From: Psettodes erumei
Lineage: Eukaryota > Chordata > Actinopteri > Pleuronectiformes > Psettodidae
Direction: 5' to 3'
Assembly: GCA_016785225.1 (NCBI GenBank)
Contig: JAFBJZ010000761.1
Coordinates: 1 to 64,000, forward strand
Length of the DNA: 64,000 nt
Positions 52,896 through 64,000 of this stretch are shown here, one piece after another. Position 1 is the first letter of the stretch. Each line of letters starts with the position of its first letter. Under the pieces are notes generated by a model. The model saw nothing but the letters and a program-made list of their open reading frames with translations. It did no database searches and was not told where the DNA came from. The translations under genes were made by a program, and so were the position numbers.

Positions 52896-55800
52896 ACTGT
52901 ATTCATTGCTCTTAGGAAATATTACAATAATGTGAGATACTTGGCACTAGTGATACTTTCATGAGCTATTATATATAACTAACTATATATAATCATTAAC
53001 ATTAAAACAAAAAAGGCTTAAAATATTTTACTTTTTGTGTAATGGATATAAAATATAAGAGATCTTACCTTTTTGTATTAAATATGAAAAATGAATGTTT
53101 TTTTGAGAATTTCTGATTACATGAGAAATTACATGTGCATGAACACTGCAATTAATAAAGTCAGGTTTCATTTAGTATACACTGGATTTTTAACAAATTA
53201 TCTTAAGAATGTATGAGGTGATGTATTTTACCTCTTCAAATTTTTTGGCCTTGTACTGCTCTGCTCCTTTCAGAAAATTCAGCAAAATGATGTCACACAG
53301 CACCGTACCCTACATGATAACGACAACAATAATAATGATTATAATACAATAATTACAGTAATACACTGCACTGTACATAAATGGGATCATTAAAGGATTG
53401 TGTTATCTTACCTTATCTAATTTTATCTTCTCTATTATTTTTTTTGCATTACACAATGATTTTGTTGTGGTGCCCTAAAACAGCCAACAGCATATCATTT
53501 ATCCTTCACAGTTATGTTTTAGCGAAAACTTTTCATTATGTTTCAAAGTAGAAGAAAGGCCAAGTTGTACTGAGATAATGCTTGCATACTGTGCAGGATT
53601 TGCAGTGTTTATGGTTGCTAAAATCAAGAAACACAAGGGGCTTTTATTAAATTCCAAAAGTTGTTGTTCACAAAATGCCAGCAAAATTGGCTTGCAAAAT
53701 TTCCAAAATTTCACTTGTGGTCAGACGAGCAGTGCTGGATAATACTCGTGTGCAGTGATGACTTCATCAACAGTAATTGAGTTTATACAGTAGTGTTCAA
53801 AATAATATCAGTCCAATGTGATTAGCCAGATTAATCCAGGTTTTTAGTATTTTTTTTGTTGCTACATGGCAGAAAATGTGCCAGTAGGTGCAGTAGATTC
53901 TCAGAAAACCAACAAGACCCAGCATTCATGATATGCACGCTCTTAAGGCTGTGCAATTGGGCAATTAGTTGAAAGGGGTGTGTTCAAAAAAATAGCAGTG
54001 TCTGCCATTGACTTTACAAACTCAAAACTATTTTGTACAAACTTTTTTTGTTTCTAGGATTTAGCAATCCTGTGAATCACTAAACTAATATTTAGTTGTA
54101 TGACCACAGTTTTTTAATAACTGCTTCACATCTGTGTGGCATGGAGTCAACCAACTTTTGCCACCTTTCAGCTGTTATTCCACTCCAAGATTCTTTAACA
54201 ACATTCTACAATTCCTTTACATTTCTTGGTTTTGCTTCAGAAACAGCATTTTTGATGTCACCCCACAAGTTCTCGATTGGATTAAGGTCCGGGGATTGGG
54301 CTGGCCACTCCATAACATTAATTTTGTTGGTTTGGAACCAAGATTTTGCTCGTTTACTAGTGTGTTTGGGGTCATTGTCTTGTTGAAACACCCATTTCAA
54401 GGGCATGTCCTCTTCAGCATAAGGCAACATGACCTCTTCAAGTATTCTGACATATGCAAACTGATCCATGAACCCTGGTATGCGATAAATAGGCCCAACA
54501 CCATAGGAGAAACATGCCCATATCATGATGCTTCACTGTCTTCACTGTGTACTGTGGCTTGAATTCAGAGTTTGGGGGTCGTCTCACAAACTGTCTGCGA
54601 CCCTAGGACCCAAAAAGAACAACTTTACTCTCATCAGTCCACAAAATGTTCCTTCATTTCTCTTTTGGCCAGTTGATGTGTTTTTTGGCAACTTGTAACT
54701 CCTGTCTTCTGCACATGCCTTAGTTTTTTAACAGAGGGACTTTGCGGGGGATTCTTGTAAATAGATTACGTTCACACAGACATCTTCTAACTGTCACAGT
54801 ACTTACAGGTAACTCCAGACTGTCTTTGATCATCCTGGAGCTGATCATTGACTGAGCCTTTGCCATTCTAGTTATTCTTCGATCCATTTTCATGGTTGTC
54901 TTCCATTTTCTGCCATGTATCTCTGGTTTTGCTCTCTATTTTAAGGCACTGGAGATCATTTTAGCTGAACAGCCTATACTTTTTTGCACCTCTTTATAAG
55001 TTTTCCCCTCTTCAATCAGCTTTTTAATCAAAGTACGCTGTTCTTCTGAACAATGTCTTGAACGACCCATTTTCCTCAGGCTTTCAAAGAGAAATGCATG
55101 TTCAACAAGTGCTGGCTTCATCCTTAAATAGGGGCCACCTGATTAACACCTGTTTTTTTCACAAAATTGATGACCTCACTGATTGAATGCCACACTGCTA
55201 TTTTTTTGGGTTGGTTGACTCCATGCCACACAGATGTGAAGCAGTTATAAAAAACTGTGGTCATACAACTAAATATTAGTTTAGTGATTCACAGGATTTC
55301 TAAATCCTAGAAATAAAAAAAGTTTGTACAAAATAGTAAAGTCAATGGCAGAAACTGCTATTTTTTTTTAACACACCCCTTTCAACTAATTGCCCAATTG
55401 CACAGCCTTAAGAGTGTGCATATCATGAATGCTGGTCTTGTTGGTTTTCTGAGAATCTACTGCACCTACTGGTAAATTCTTTGCCATGTAGCAATAAAAA
55501 TATACTAAAAACCTGGATTAATCTGGTTAGTCACATTGGACTGCTATTTTTTAAACACTATACAGGTTAATTATTTTGTAACTTTAACTTATTGATTTTT
55601 TTTTTTGCTTTGTTGGAGTTTAAAATCATAAAGACATAAAAATTCCAGCTGTATTAAGAAGTATGAAGAAAATACAAAAACCTACTTAAAAAAAAATTGA
55701 CAGGTACATACTCACCACTCCAACTGATGTGAAGGCTGCCACCATGTTGATGAGTGTGGGGATCATGTTGAACTTCCCTGCCTAAAAAATGGAGAGCAAT

Positions 55801-57045
55801 AGACTATATCAATTGGTTTGATCCTCCTGAGTATCAGTAGAGTTTCTTTAATATATCTACACAAGAAAGAAAGAAAAACATAATCCAGAAAAAGAAGACA
55901 CATGGACACAAAACACTCCACAATGATGTGTGTTCTGCACAAGTCTTGATTGTTTGGGAGAAAAGTAGCAGGAAGCCATTGGTTACTTCCAGATACAAAA
56001 GCATATGAATAAACTATGCTGAAAAGCTTGTGAACAAACCAAATGATTTTTAGAACAATACTATGTGGTCTGGGATAAATAAACTGCCAATGAGGAGAGG
56101 AACGCCACACCCACAGTGAAAAATGTTGAAGGCTTGTTGGTGTTTTGGGGTTGTATGTCTGCCTCAGGCAGTCAAGCTCTGCATAATATGGAGTGAAGAA
56201 TGAATGGAGCACAATAGCAAAAGGTCTTAAAGCAAAACCTCCTCCCTTTAGTCAAAAAGCTAAAATGAAGAGTAAGTGGACCCTTCAACAGGACAATGTT
56301 CTAGAGTACACATACTTATATCCCTCGAAACACACGTTTCTTCAGTGTATTAATTATTTCTAAATAGGCACAAGCTTTGTAATAGTGGTTGGGAATGAAT
56401 GGCTGATACACAAAGTCAAACACACTCTCAGATACATACTCACATTTCCATTGACCAGAACATCAAACCTAATAGCATAGGCTTTGACCAGAGTACGGTA
56501 CTCTGTCCCATTGTCCATCTTATAATATTTAGCAAACCTGTAAAGACAGACATATAAAGCACTTTAATATTCAAGAAAACTATTTTATGTGTGCATATCA
56601 GTGTGCAACTGAGAATTAAATTTTTGGTGTAACAAATGTAAATGGGAATTATGTCACACTTGAAAGCATCAAGAGAGCAAAAGCTGGTAATAGCAATATA
56701 ATAATGTTAAGCATAAAAATGTTTAACATAAAATGTTAAATGAAGACAAGTACAACAGCAATAACTTAAGTATTTTTTATATTTCTATAACTGTTGTTTG
56801 AGGAAAGGTCGTGGGTTTACTCCCCTGATAAACAGGAATATCTGCCATGAATTCTGCCAGTTAAGTCTTGTGGATGGAACATATTTGTCCAACAGCAAAA
56901 CTTGATACCTGAAATTATAGCCCGGGGACACAGCGTTGTTCTGTGACATGGCATCCAGTCTGGTGAATGAATATGAGGGGTTACACTGGTCATCTGGCCT
57001 GTCCAGATCACATATCCAGCCGATCTTTATTCCAATCACTCCTCC
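48923..57045 (-). CDS. p2rx3: P2X purinoceptor 3 (ATP-gated cation channel), C-terminal five exons
   Basis: Minus-strand exons, in order: 57045-56909, 56537-56444, 55781-55716, 53309-53232 and 49048-48923. All have AG/GT borders and matching phases. They total 501 nt, 166 residues plus a stop. The first exon gives [20 protein letters not shown] with the paired Cys residues, and PGYNFR, whose NFR contacts ATP. The second gives [20 protein letters not shown] (an NGT glycosylation site and the ATP-contacting Lys of LVK), then [11 protein letters not shown]2 runs through [20 protein letters not shown] and [18 protein letters not shown] fits the YxxxK surface-retention motif. The last exon ends [10 protein letters not shown], close to the conserved P2X3 tail. 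The protein would be a trimeric plasma-membrane channel of sensory neurons. Earlier exons lie beyond 57045 or outside the window. The exact paralogue (a or b) cannot be told. Confidence 0.93.
49049..50155. other. p2rx3 last intron, part outside the LINE; nothing recognised
   Basis: No other gene or repeat was identified. Short frames on both strands near 49260-49590 have no domain support. Confidence 0.4.
50160..52850 (+). mobile_element. RLE-type LINE (R4/Rex6-like), copy 2, in the last p2rx3 intron
   Basis: The longer of two closely similar copies (the other at 29119-31172), antisense to p2rx3. The N-terminal ORF part begins [20 protein letters not shown] (50172). Decayed frames then lead to [39 protein letters not shown] and a stop after TAWIDC at 51069-51071. 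The 458-codon frame 51013-52389 holds [17 protein letters not shown], the active-site region reading [19 protein letters not shown] and the CCHC knuckle [19 protein letters not shown] frameshift near 52380 leads to QPDIVVVD and [11 protein letters not shown] of the endonuclease and LRLPGLW. The second catalytic Asp of YMDD is changed to Tyr, so this copy is catalytically dead. Confidence 0.9.
52857..52893. repeat. (CA)n microsatellite at the LINE 3' end
   Basis: About 18 CA dinucleotides follow the LINE poly(T)/AT tail. Confidence 0.95.
53788..55563 (-). mobile_element. Tc1/mariner-like element with very long inverted repeats
   Basis: The first ~370 bases (from 'agtgttcaaaataat') recur inverted at the right end (to 'aaacacta', 55560) with only scattered differences; shared words include 'gcagtagattctcagaaaac', 'ctgtgcaattgggcaatta' and 'gattcacaggat'. 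Between them the minus strand codes a transposase in pieces: [20 protein letters not shown] with [14 protein letters not shown] (55121-54936), then, after decayed frames, [35 protein letters not shown] and [20 protein letters not shown] (54526-54206). The second Asp and the last acidic residue are intact; the N-terminal half of the catalytic domain is broken. It lies in the p2rx3 intron between exons 55716 and 53309. Confidence 0.88.
54206..54526 (-). pseudogene. Transposase C-terminal fragment of the long-TIR element
   Basis: 106 codons holding [10 protein letters not shown] (second catalytic Asp) and [10 protein letters not shown] (last catalytic residue). The upstream frame is lost, so no active enzyme is made. 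Confidence 0.85.
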
Positions 57046-57835
57046 CTGCCACAATTTTCAAAATGACAGTAATAATTGGAAGAGTGTGTTTGTATTAAAG
57101 ACAAGCTCCTTGGAATTAAATCAGTCAACAAATTTCCACTGGTTAATATATTTTGGAGAAGCCCTTTTTTTGCCCTGTGTGGCTTTTTGAATGCAATAAC
57201 TCTCAGAAGTGCTTGGAGGATGAGGAGTCAGACAACCTACCCTTTGATCAAATGCAGCTGTTTGACCAAGAGAACCCATGACCACCAAAGCTGTCTGTTT
57301 AAATTAGTCAAAGTTGCTTCAAAGCTCACTAAAATTTTGCAGAGAGATGGTAATGACACAATGCTGAAGCAAATGGTGCTGAGACAGGTAGACAAGCAAT
57401 GGAATACAATAAATAGTTTGCACACCATCAAAGCCTGTTCTGGTATGTCTGTGCTATGGGCTGAGATGGCAAGTTTCTTGCTTTAATCCTATTAAAACGA
57501 TCACTGATGGTAATACAGTATGGGCCTTATTTTCTAAGATCCCAAATAAAGGGCTTGCATGTATAAAAAATGTGTGTAGTCTTCATATCACCTGTAAAAA
57601 AGCACAAACTGATTAACTAACAGGATGCACTGAGGATTGCATTTTTATAATGTGCAAGATAACATGCCCGATCAGTTTATTACATTATACATACATAGCT
57701 TACCATACCACAATAAATAAGCAATATGAGGCTTGTTTACCATCATGGGCAAAATAGAGGGAGGAGAAAATGCGATATGGTCCATTAGCACATGCATTGT
57801 CATTTAACAAACCTTAAGGAAATTGCAGTGACGAT
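57046..57835. other. p2rx3 upstream intron, nothing recognised
   Basis: A 136-codon plus-strand frame at 57076 has no domain and is probably chance. No further p2rx3 exon was found. Confidence 0.4.
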
Positions 57836-57839
57836 GACT

Positions 57840-58135
57840 CTGTCCGTGTATAATACATTGGAAGGGAAGTATCAGGTTCAGTACTCAGAGGCTTGGACAC
57901 ACAGATAGAGTCAGGGGTTCAGGCAGAATAAGAGTCTGTTTATTCAGTCCGAATCAAAACAGGAAGGCAGGTAATCAGGCAGAGGTACAAAATCAAAGGC
58001 AGGCTTGGAGGTCAAAAACATAACACTGTTCATACACTCACAACAAAATACTAGAGCAAGAACGCCGTTTCCCAATATGCGCTGAACTTCAGCATCCTAG
58101 CGGCAGAGTGCGAGTGGAATCAGGCAGCCTTGCAG
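57840..58135 (-). repeat. Retroelement-type repeat next to the gypsy body
   Basis: 'ctgtttattcagtcc', 'caggaaggcaggtaatcaggcagaggtacaaaatc' and the following text are a common fish interspersed motif that I cannot place in a family with certainty. It may be a separate insertion, because its orientation does not fit the gypsy ORFs. Confidence 0.35.
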
Positions 58136-61100
58136 GGGGTTTTCGGAGGTGGAAACCACCACAACGGAGGCTGTATGGCCACTGACTGGTGCTGAAGAAC
58201 CTATTCAGCTATGATGAGCCAGACATTCCTCAGCCGAGAGACAACGACAAAGTCGTCTCGGCCTATGTTTCTATTGCGGCCAGGGGGGACACCTCCGGGC
58301 CAAGTGTCTGGACCTACCACAGCGGTGGGGCTCACCAGCCAGCGAAGGGACGCCTGGGGGCCGTCCAGCCCAGTCCTCTACCTCCTTGGAAAGCAAAAGA
58401 ATCCAAGTTCAAGGTATGTTGCACTGGCTGTATGCAGCCCTACCCACTTAGGTTCTAGTGGACTCGGGTGCCGATGACAGCTTCATCAACGAGGAACTCG
58501 TTAGTCAGGCTAACATCCCCACCGTAGCTCTCTCAAAACCCAAGGAGGTCCTAGCTTTAGACGGAAGACATTTAGCCAGGGTAACCCATCGCACTGAACC
58601 CATTTCCCTCACTCTCTTGGGTAACCACCATGAGGAAATAGAACTCTATTATTCCCTCACCCACATCCCATGTCATGGTAGGGTTACCTTGGCTAAAGAA
58701 ACACAATCCGCTAATTGACTGGTCTGCCGGCTCCATAGTTAGCTGGGGCACCTTCTGCCATGCAATTGCCTCCGTTCCGCCATTCCCACCAGTGCCTCCA
58801 CCTCTCCAAGCCCCCCCGCAGGAAATAGACTTGTCAGGTGTCCCCAGCAAATACCATGACCTGAAGCTGGTGTTCAGCAAGGACAAGGCCCTTTCCTTGC
58901 CTCCCCATAGACCCTATGATTGTGCAATCAACCTGCTCCCAGGGGCTGCTCTCCCATCTAAGAGGCTCTACAACCTCTCCAAGCCAGAGAGGGAAGCCAT
59001 GGAGGCATACCTCCAGGACTCCCTGGCTACCGGCCTCATTCGGCCCTCATTGTCTCCCCTGGGGGCGGTGGCCTTCTTCGTAGAGAAGGATGGGTCTCTA
59101 CGCCCATGCATAGACTACACAGGATTAAATGACATCACGGTAAAGAATAAGTACCCACTGCCACTGATGGACTCGGCTTTTGCCCCCCTCCAGGACCCAG
59201 TGATTTTCACCAAGCTGGACCTGAGAAACGCCTACAACCTAGTGAGAATTAGAGAGGGGGACGAGTGGGGAAAACAGCTTTCAATACACACCTAGGCATC
59301 ACCTGGTATTGGAATTGTCCTTTCAGGTTAACCAACGCTCCAACAGTTTTTCAGGCTTTAGTCAACGACGTTCTGTGGGATATGTTATAGGTTTGTTTTT
59401 GTTTATTTGGACAATATCCTAATGTTTTCTCAGAGCAAGGAGGACCTTGTGTTGCACGTCAGGGCAATGTTACAAAGACTCCTTAAACAAACTCTTCCAG
59501 GGGTTTGTTAAGCAGGGCCAATTGAGCCTGACCCGGCCAACATTCAGGCAGTCTTAGAGTGGCTGTCCCTACCACACGTAAGCACCTCCAGAGGTTCTTG
59601 GGGTTTGCCAACTTTTGCAGACGATTTATTAAGAACTATAGCAGGTTGGCAGCCCCACTCACTCAGCTCACATCCACCAAGATAGCTTTCCATTGGTCTT
59701 CAGCAGCACAGGTGCCATTTGATACTCAAAGATAAGTTCTCAAGTGCCCCTGTGCTAGTACACCCGGATCCCCGTCAGCAATTTATTGTGGAGGCCGATA
59801 CCTCGGACTCAGGAGTGGGTGCTGTACTTTCCCAGTAATCCCCAGTCAACCAGAAGCTCCACCCCTGCGCCGCCTACTCCAGGCGTCTCTCCCTGGCCAA
59901 GCGAAACTATGACGTTGGAAACCGGGAACTTCTGGCAGTCGTTGGCTTTGTGGAGTGGAGACATTGGCTTGAAGGTGCGGAACATCCGTTTATTGTTTGA
60001 ACTGACCATAAGAACCTGGCATATCTGCGTTCTGCCCATAGGCTGAACCCCCATCAGGCACGGTGGGCACTCTTCCTAGGGAGGTTCAATTACACCCTTA
60101 CCTACCACCCGGGTCGAAATACCAAGCCTGATGCCCTGTGCCATCAGTTCATTGTCCCGTCCTCCTGTGTGGTTGGAGCGGCCAGGTGGGAGATTGAGCA
60201 AAAGGTCCAGGATGCCCTCCAGGGGCACACTGTGCCCAAGAACTGTCCAAGAGGTTGGCTGTTTGTTCCCACTCTGGTAAGGTCGTTGGTCCTCGAGTGG
60301 TGCCATGAGTCCAAGCTGGCTTTCCATCCTGGGTACCACAGGACCCTAGCTCTGCTGCAGCAGAGATTCTGGCGTCCATGTCTGCTGACACCCGAGAGTT
60401 CATCTCAGACTGCCCGATCTGCGCCCGCAGCAAGTCCTCTCACCGCGCTCCAGTCGGTCTCCTTTGTCCCTTACCCATACCTCATCGTCCCTGGTCACAC
60501 TTTGCTGTGGATTTCGTTACCAGTTTGCCCCCATCAAGTGGGAACACAGTCATTCTGACCATTGTTGATCGCTTCTCCAAGTCTGTCCATTTTGTCCCTC
60601 TGCCAAAACTTCCCTCCTCCCTTGAAACTGCTAACCTTCTCGTGCTTCATCTGTTTCGTCTACATGGTATCCCCCAGGACATTGTTTTGGACCGGGGTCC
60701 CCAGTTCACCTCCCAAGTTTGGAAAGCCTTCTGTCAAGCCCTGGGGGCGTCGGCTAATCTCATCTGGTTACCACCCATAGACCAACGGCTAGACGGAGCC
60801 GGTAAATCGGGACTTGGGGTCGGCACTGCGATGTGTGGCTTTCCAGCTGCCAACTTCTTGGTCCACTCACCTTCCTTGGGTCGAGTATGCTCATATCTCC
60901 CTGGTCAGCTCTGCCACAGGAATGTCCCCCTTCATAGTGTCCCAGGGATATCACCCTACTTTATTCTCAAGCCAGGCATCTGAAGTTGCGGTCCCCTCAG
61001 TTCTGGCCCACCTACGCCGTGCCCACGAGTCTGGCGGGAAGCCCGAGCAGCACTGACATGGACAGCAAAAAGAAATCAACATAGGGTCCCTGCTCCTGAG

Positions 61101-61330
61101 TACGAGGTGGGACAAGAGGTTTTGGCTCTCGTCACGAGACCTCCCTTTACAAACTGAGTCGCGCAAGGTAACCCCCAGGTATATCAGCTCATACACCATT
61201 GAGCGCATTGTAAACCCCACAGTGGTCAAATTAAAGCTCCCTCCAGCCCTAAGGATCCATCCCACCTTCCACGTATCCCTCCTGAAACCTGTTGCGAAGA
61301 GCCCTCTGAGCCCACAGTCAGGAGCCCAGA
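58136..61330 (+). mobile_element. Ty3/gypsy retrotransposon body (Sushi-like), decayed
   Basis: Order gag-PR-RT-RH-IN on the plus strand. A gag zinc knuckle CFYCGQGGHLRAKC at 58264-58311 lies in a frame different from the next part. Protease: VDSGADDSFI at about 58459. Reverse transcriptase: 58675-59295, with [13 protein letters not shown] and [15 protein letters not shown]; after a frameshift, VYLDNILMF at 59401. RNase H: decayed, with [13 protein letters not shown] and [16 protein letters not shown]. Integrase: [20 protein letters not shown], the zinc-binding CPICARSKS, then FAVDFVTSL and DRGPQFTS with two catalytic acids. C-terminal: [14 protein letters not shown]. Neither LTR was identified; gag is mostly missing. 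The YLDD active site is YLDN, and many frameshifts exist, so it is a pseudogene. Confidence 0.88.
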
Positions 61331-61399
61331 AACTGAACCTTTATACACACATTGATTACAAGCAGACAGATCTCACGTATGGATAGTTACCTTTTAGTA

Positions 61400-61672
61400 G
61401 CCATTCAAACCCATTTGTGTCAACTTGTGTGCATGTTATCAAGCCAAAATCTCAAGGGTATGTAAACTTTTGATCAGGGTTACTTGTGTAGTTTCTGTTG
61501 TCATTGTGATTTAAAAATAGTAAACACAGTTGTTTGATAATAAATGGCTTCACCCCAGCACTAACCATGAGTGAAAGAAAAGTTTTTGTTATCATTCATA
61601 TTCTCTGAAAAATGGCCAAGAAATCTGAAATATGTTCTGCCAGGCTATGTAAACTTATGAGCACAACTGTTT
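61400..61672. mobile_element. Tc1-type MITE end
   Basis: 'gggtatgtaaacttttgatc' at 61457 and 'ctatgtaaacttatgagcacaactgt' at 61646-61671 are typical end sequences of a common fish Tc1-derived element. There is no coding sequence. Confidence 0.5.
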
Positions 61673-61679
61673 TTAAATG

Positions 61680-62330
61680 ACAATACAAACGCACAGGTAG
61701 AACCATATATTTAACATTGTACCAAGAATATGTGGATCCGCACAGCCCCAGCTTGAAGTTTGTTTCTAACACTAATATTCCTCAGTATGAATGAATGGTG
61801 AGTTGCCCCAAACCACCATGCCTCAACATTCAACAGACACATTTGCACATGACAGGTCAGCTGCATGTGGATGGAGTGACAATGCTCCCTGTTTACATAA
61901 AATATAAGGAAATTCATTAGCTGTTGATGCTCTTATAGCACTGTGAGTGCAGTCACTTTGGAAATTGGCTCATTGCTGCTAAGTGCATTTTGTTACTCTC
62001 CTGTTCAATCAAGGGAAATGTTTTGTAACTGGGTGACATACAGATAATGCCATCCAATACGACTGGCATAGTGCGGCTCAGTGATGATTGGGAGATGCCT
62101 GACTGATCAGCCAGCTCCCTTTAGTAAACCTCCTGTTGCAAGGAACCCAGGTGGGAAGACTTGAAACAGGACTGGTAATGCATGGTTCTGTAGTGTCTTA
62201 AGATCCCATGTATGGTGTGTTTCTGTGAATATCCTGAGGTCAGAGACCCCTGGGTCAAAGGCTAGGAGCTAAAAGTAGCCTCTCACTGAACATTGAATAT
62301 CTACACTTAATAAGGTAGCATAAATTTAGA
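61680..62330. other. Unassigned spacer
   Basis: No coding or repeat structure recognised. Confidence 0.35.
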
Positions 62331-64000
62331 GGAAAAAAGAGGAAGGAGCAGCAGATAAAGCATGCTATAGGGAAGTATAAATCAGTTGACTTTAAGTGTC
62401 TGGGACTGAATGTTGGTTGTGCATTTTTGAGGTTATTGCTGAATAGGTTGTGAGGTTGTTTAGTGCATTGGCTGTTGGTCCAGTGTGTGTGTGTGTGTGT
62501 AAGTGTGATGCTCGAGTGGGTGTATACATGTGAAAGGTTGCAACATTGCTTGGTTTAGGGGGTTTATGTTAATACAATTATATTGAATATATTTTTTATC
62601 ATGTATTTATTAAACTTATGAGCCTCTTTTAGAGGACATTTAAATTAGTTAAAATTATATAATAAATAATAAAAAGACATTTATGAGTTAATGAGAAGTA
62701 GATATATTGGTGAGGATAGTTTGGGGAAAATAAATAAGATATAAAGGAAGAACCCTAGGAAATACAGTCTGTGGGTAATGATATGCTAAAATAAAGTTTA
62801 AGATGGTATTGGAGTGGAATAAATGAAAATGTTTATGTTGATAATGTATGGTATGAAATGGTAAAGGAGGAAATTACCTATGTGGTGGCAGATAATGTGC
62901 TGCAATCATATTGGATTTCTCATTGTGCTGTTAAAAGGAGCTGTTTGGGGGTTTTGAGGATATTAAATTCCTGCCTGTTTCTTCCCCTATCCACCTGTGG
63001 TGTGTGAGAATTGCGGAGGACAACTGGCCAGTGTGTCACACGGACTGAGGGTTGCTGACAACAGCAGTTGCAGCCCCTGAATCAAGTCAAATCAAGGCCA
63101 GTGCAGTTTTATCCACAAACTCTTTTTGCAAATGCCCGCATTTAAATATATGTATGTCTGCTTTCATAAATTGGATACAAAAAGGATATTTCTCAATTGG
63201 GGATAATAGATGCTTTTGTTTACGTAGGGTATCGAATGCTGTAGTAATTTAAGAGAGAAGCTTGTCAACAGACTGACCAGTTAAGGTATTACAGTAGTTC
63301 ATCAAGTATGCTTATGGGGTCTAAACTTGGTTGGAAGTTGTAAAAGTGGATTTTATTGTCTATGCATGGTTAATTCTGAGCTGCATCGGGGATTCAAATA
63401 TCGAGACTATTTGATAGATAATTTGTGGAGGATATAGTTTTGTGATTGGCTACTGTTGAGTCTTTTTGAGTAGTCGCTTATAAAAAAAGAAAAATAATTT
63501 TAGTAAATAGTCTTAGTTTAAAATAAGGGAATATAAAAGGAGTCATTAAAGTGTCAAAAAAGGAAACCAAGGAAACCATTTTGAAAGCAATCATTCCTCT
63601 TGATGTAGTGCGGAAGAATAACCCCCTTGTTAGAGGCATAGCAAAAATATCAGAGAAATGGCATAAACGCTGGCCTGAAATTGGTCAACCGTGGCCGGAA
63701 GTGGGGACCTTTAACCCAAAAGTAATTAAAACAATCCAGTTGCTTGTGTCCACATATAAGGTGGATCAAAACTCACCTGGACCCAGTGAAGAAACCCCCA
63801 CCTTATGAGGAGGAAGTGAAAAGAGAGGAGCTCTACCCCCAGCTCCCAGTGATCAGTCAGGAAGGTAACTATCACATCAGAGATGAGGAGGACTGAATAA
63901 TAGAGATGGGACAAGCAGACCTGACTAGAAGGATGTATCCAAGTTCCAAAAGTAAGAAGAAAGTGGCAAGTTTGGAAACGAAGGGCAAATTGAGGATGGA
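62330..64000 (+). mobile_element. Endogenous retrovirus, 5' part (leader and gag start)
   Basis: A gag-like frame (63551-63808, see separate entry) is preceded by 1.2 kb without genes that has several AATAAA motifs and a TATA-like 'gtataaatc' (62377), compatible with a 5' LTR and leader. The LTR borders and primer-binding site could not be fixed. The element continues beyond the right edge of the window. Confidence 0.5.
63551..63808 (+). pseudogene. Gag matrix start of an endogenous retrovirus
   Basis: An 85-codon frame beginning MSKKETKETILK with a 'WPEVGTFNPKVIKTIQLLV' segment, like the matrix domain of gamma/epsilon-type retroviral Gag. A PPPY late-domain motif is encoded at 63795-63806, but in a different frame from this ORF, so a frameshift lies between them. 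Gag would form the virion shell. The copy is old and defective as read here. The exact viral genus is uncertain. Confidence 0.5.

Noticed and set aside
57076..57486. 136-codon plus-strand ORF in the p2rx3 intron
   Set aside because: No domain, no splice or promoter context, and repetitive composition; probably chance.

Overview
This window is vertebrate nuclear DNA, most likely from an acanthomorph (spiny-rayed) teleost. It has split genes with GT/AG introns, two conserved vertebrate genes that can be read exon by exon (ndufs8 and p2rx3), a C2H2 zinc-finger exon, and a dense fish-type mobilome: Tc1-like, several hAT lineages, L2/Rex1-like, RLE-type and L1-like LINEs, a Penelope-like element, a Ty3/gypsy element and an endogenous retrovirus. 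The species cannot be named from sequence alone.

Layout. 1-3.24 kb: a tandem field of ~55-60 bp hairpin units set in (TAA)n around diverged ~700 bp repeats. 3.64-15.42 kb: ndufs8 on the + strand, with a probable 5' UTR exon and promoter, seven coding exons (633 nt, 210 residues plus stop) and a poly(A) signal; its introns hold Tc1, LINE-tail and hAT debris. 16-23.3 kb: an L1-like relic, a SINE-like repeat, a possible promoter, a 5'-truncated L2/Rex1-like LINE, and an RLE-type LINE relic cut by a small hAT element with a perfect 8 bp target duplication. 24.8-27.5 kb: a five-exon hAT transposase gene, now defective. 29.1-31.2 kb: an RLE-type LINE. 31.5-41.9 kb: a nest of DNA transposons, with an old Tc1 relic split by a younger Tc1, which is itself split by a LINE tail (carrying a hAT MITE) and by an L2-like LINE plus an unclassified segment. 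42.8-44.6 kb: terminal exon of a C2H2 zinc-finger gene (+). 44.6-48.7 kb: a Penelope-like element with an inverted second copy of its 3' part and candidate hammerhead ribozymes. 48.9-57.05 kb: the last five coding exons of p2rx3 on the - strand, with another copy of the RLE-type LINE in its last intron and a long-TIR Tc1 element in another. 57.8-61.3 kb: a decayed Ty3/gypsy element. 62.3-64 kb: the start of an endogenous retrovirus (leader and gag beginning).

The host genes are unrelated in function: NDUFS8 is a respiratory complex I iron-sulfur subunit, P2X3 an ATP-gated cation channel, and the zinc-finger protein a probable DNA-binding regulator. I found no new multi-gene system. The most interesting signals are the hammerhead-like motifs in the Penelope element, together with a stray 82 bp copy of its end that stops at the predicted ribozyme cut site, and the nested order of the hairpin-repeat field and of the transposon stack.
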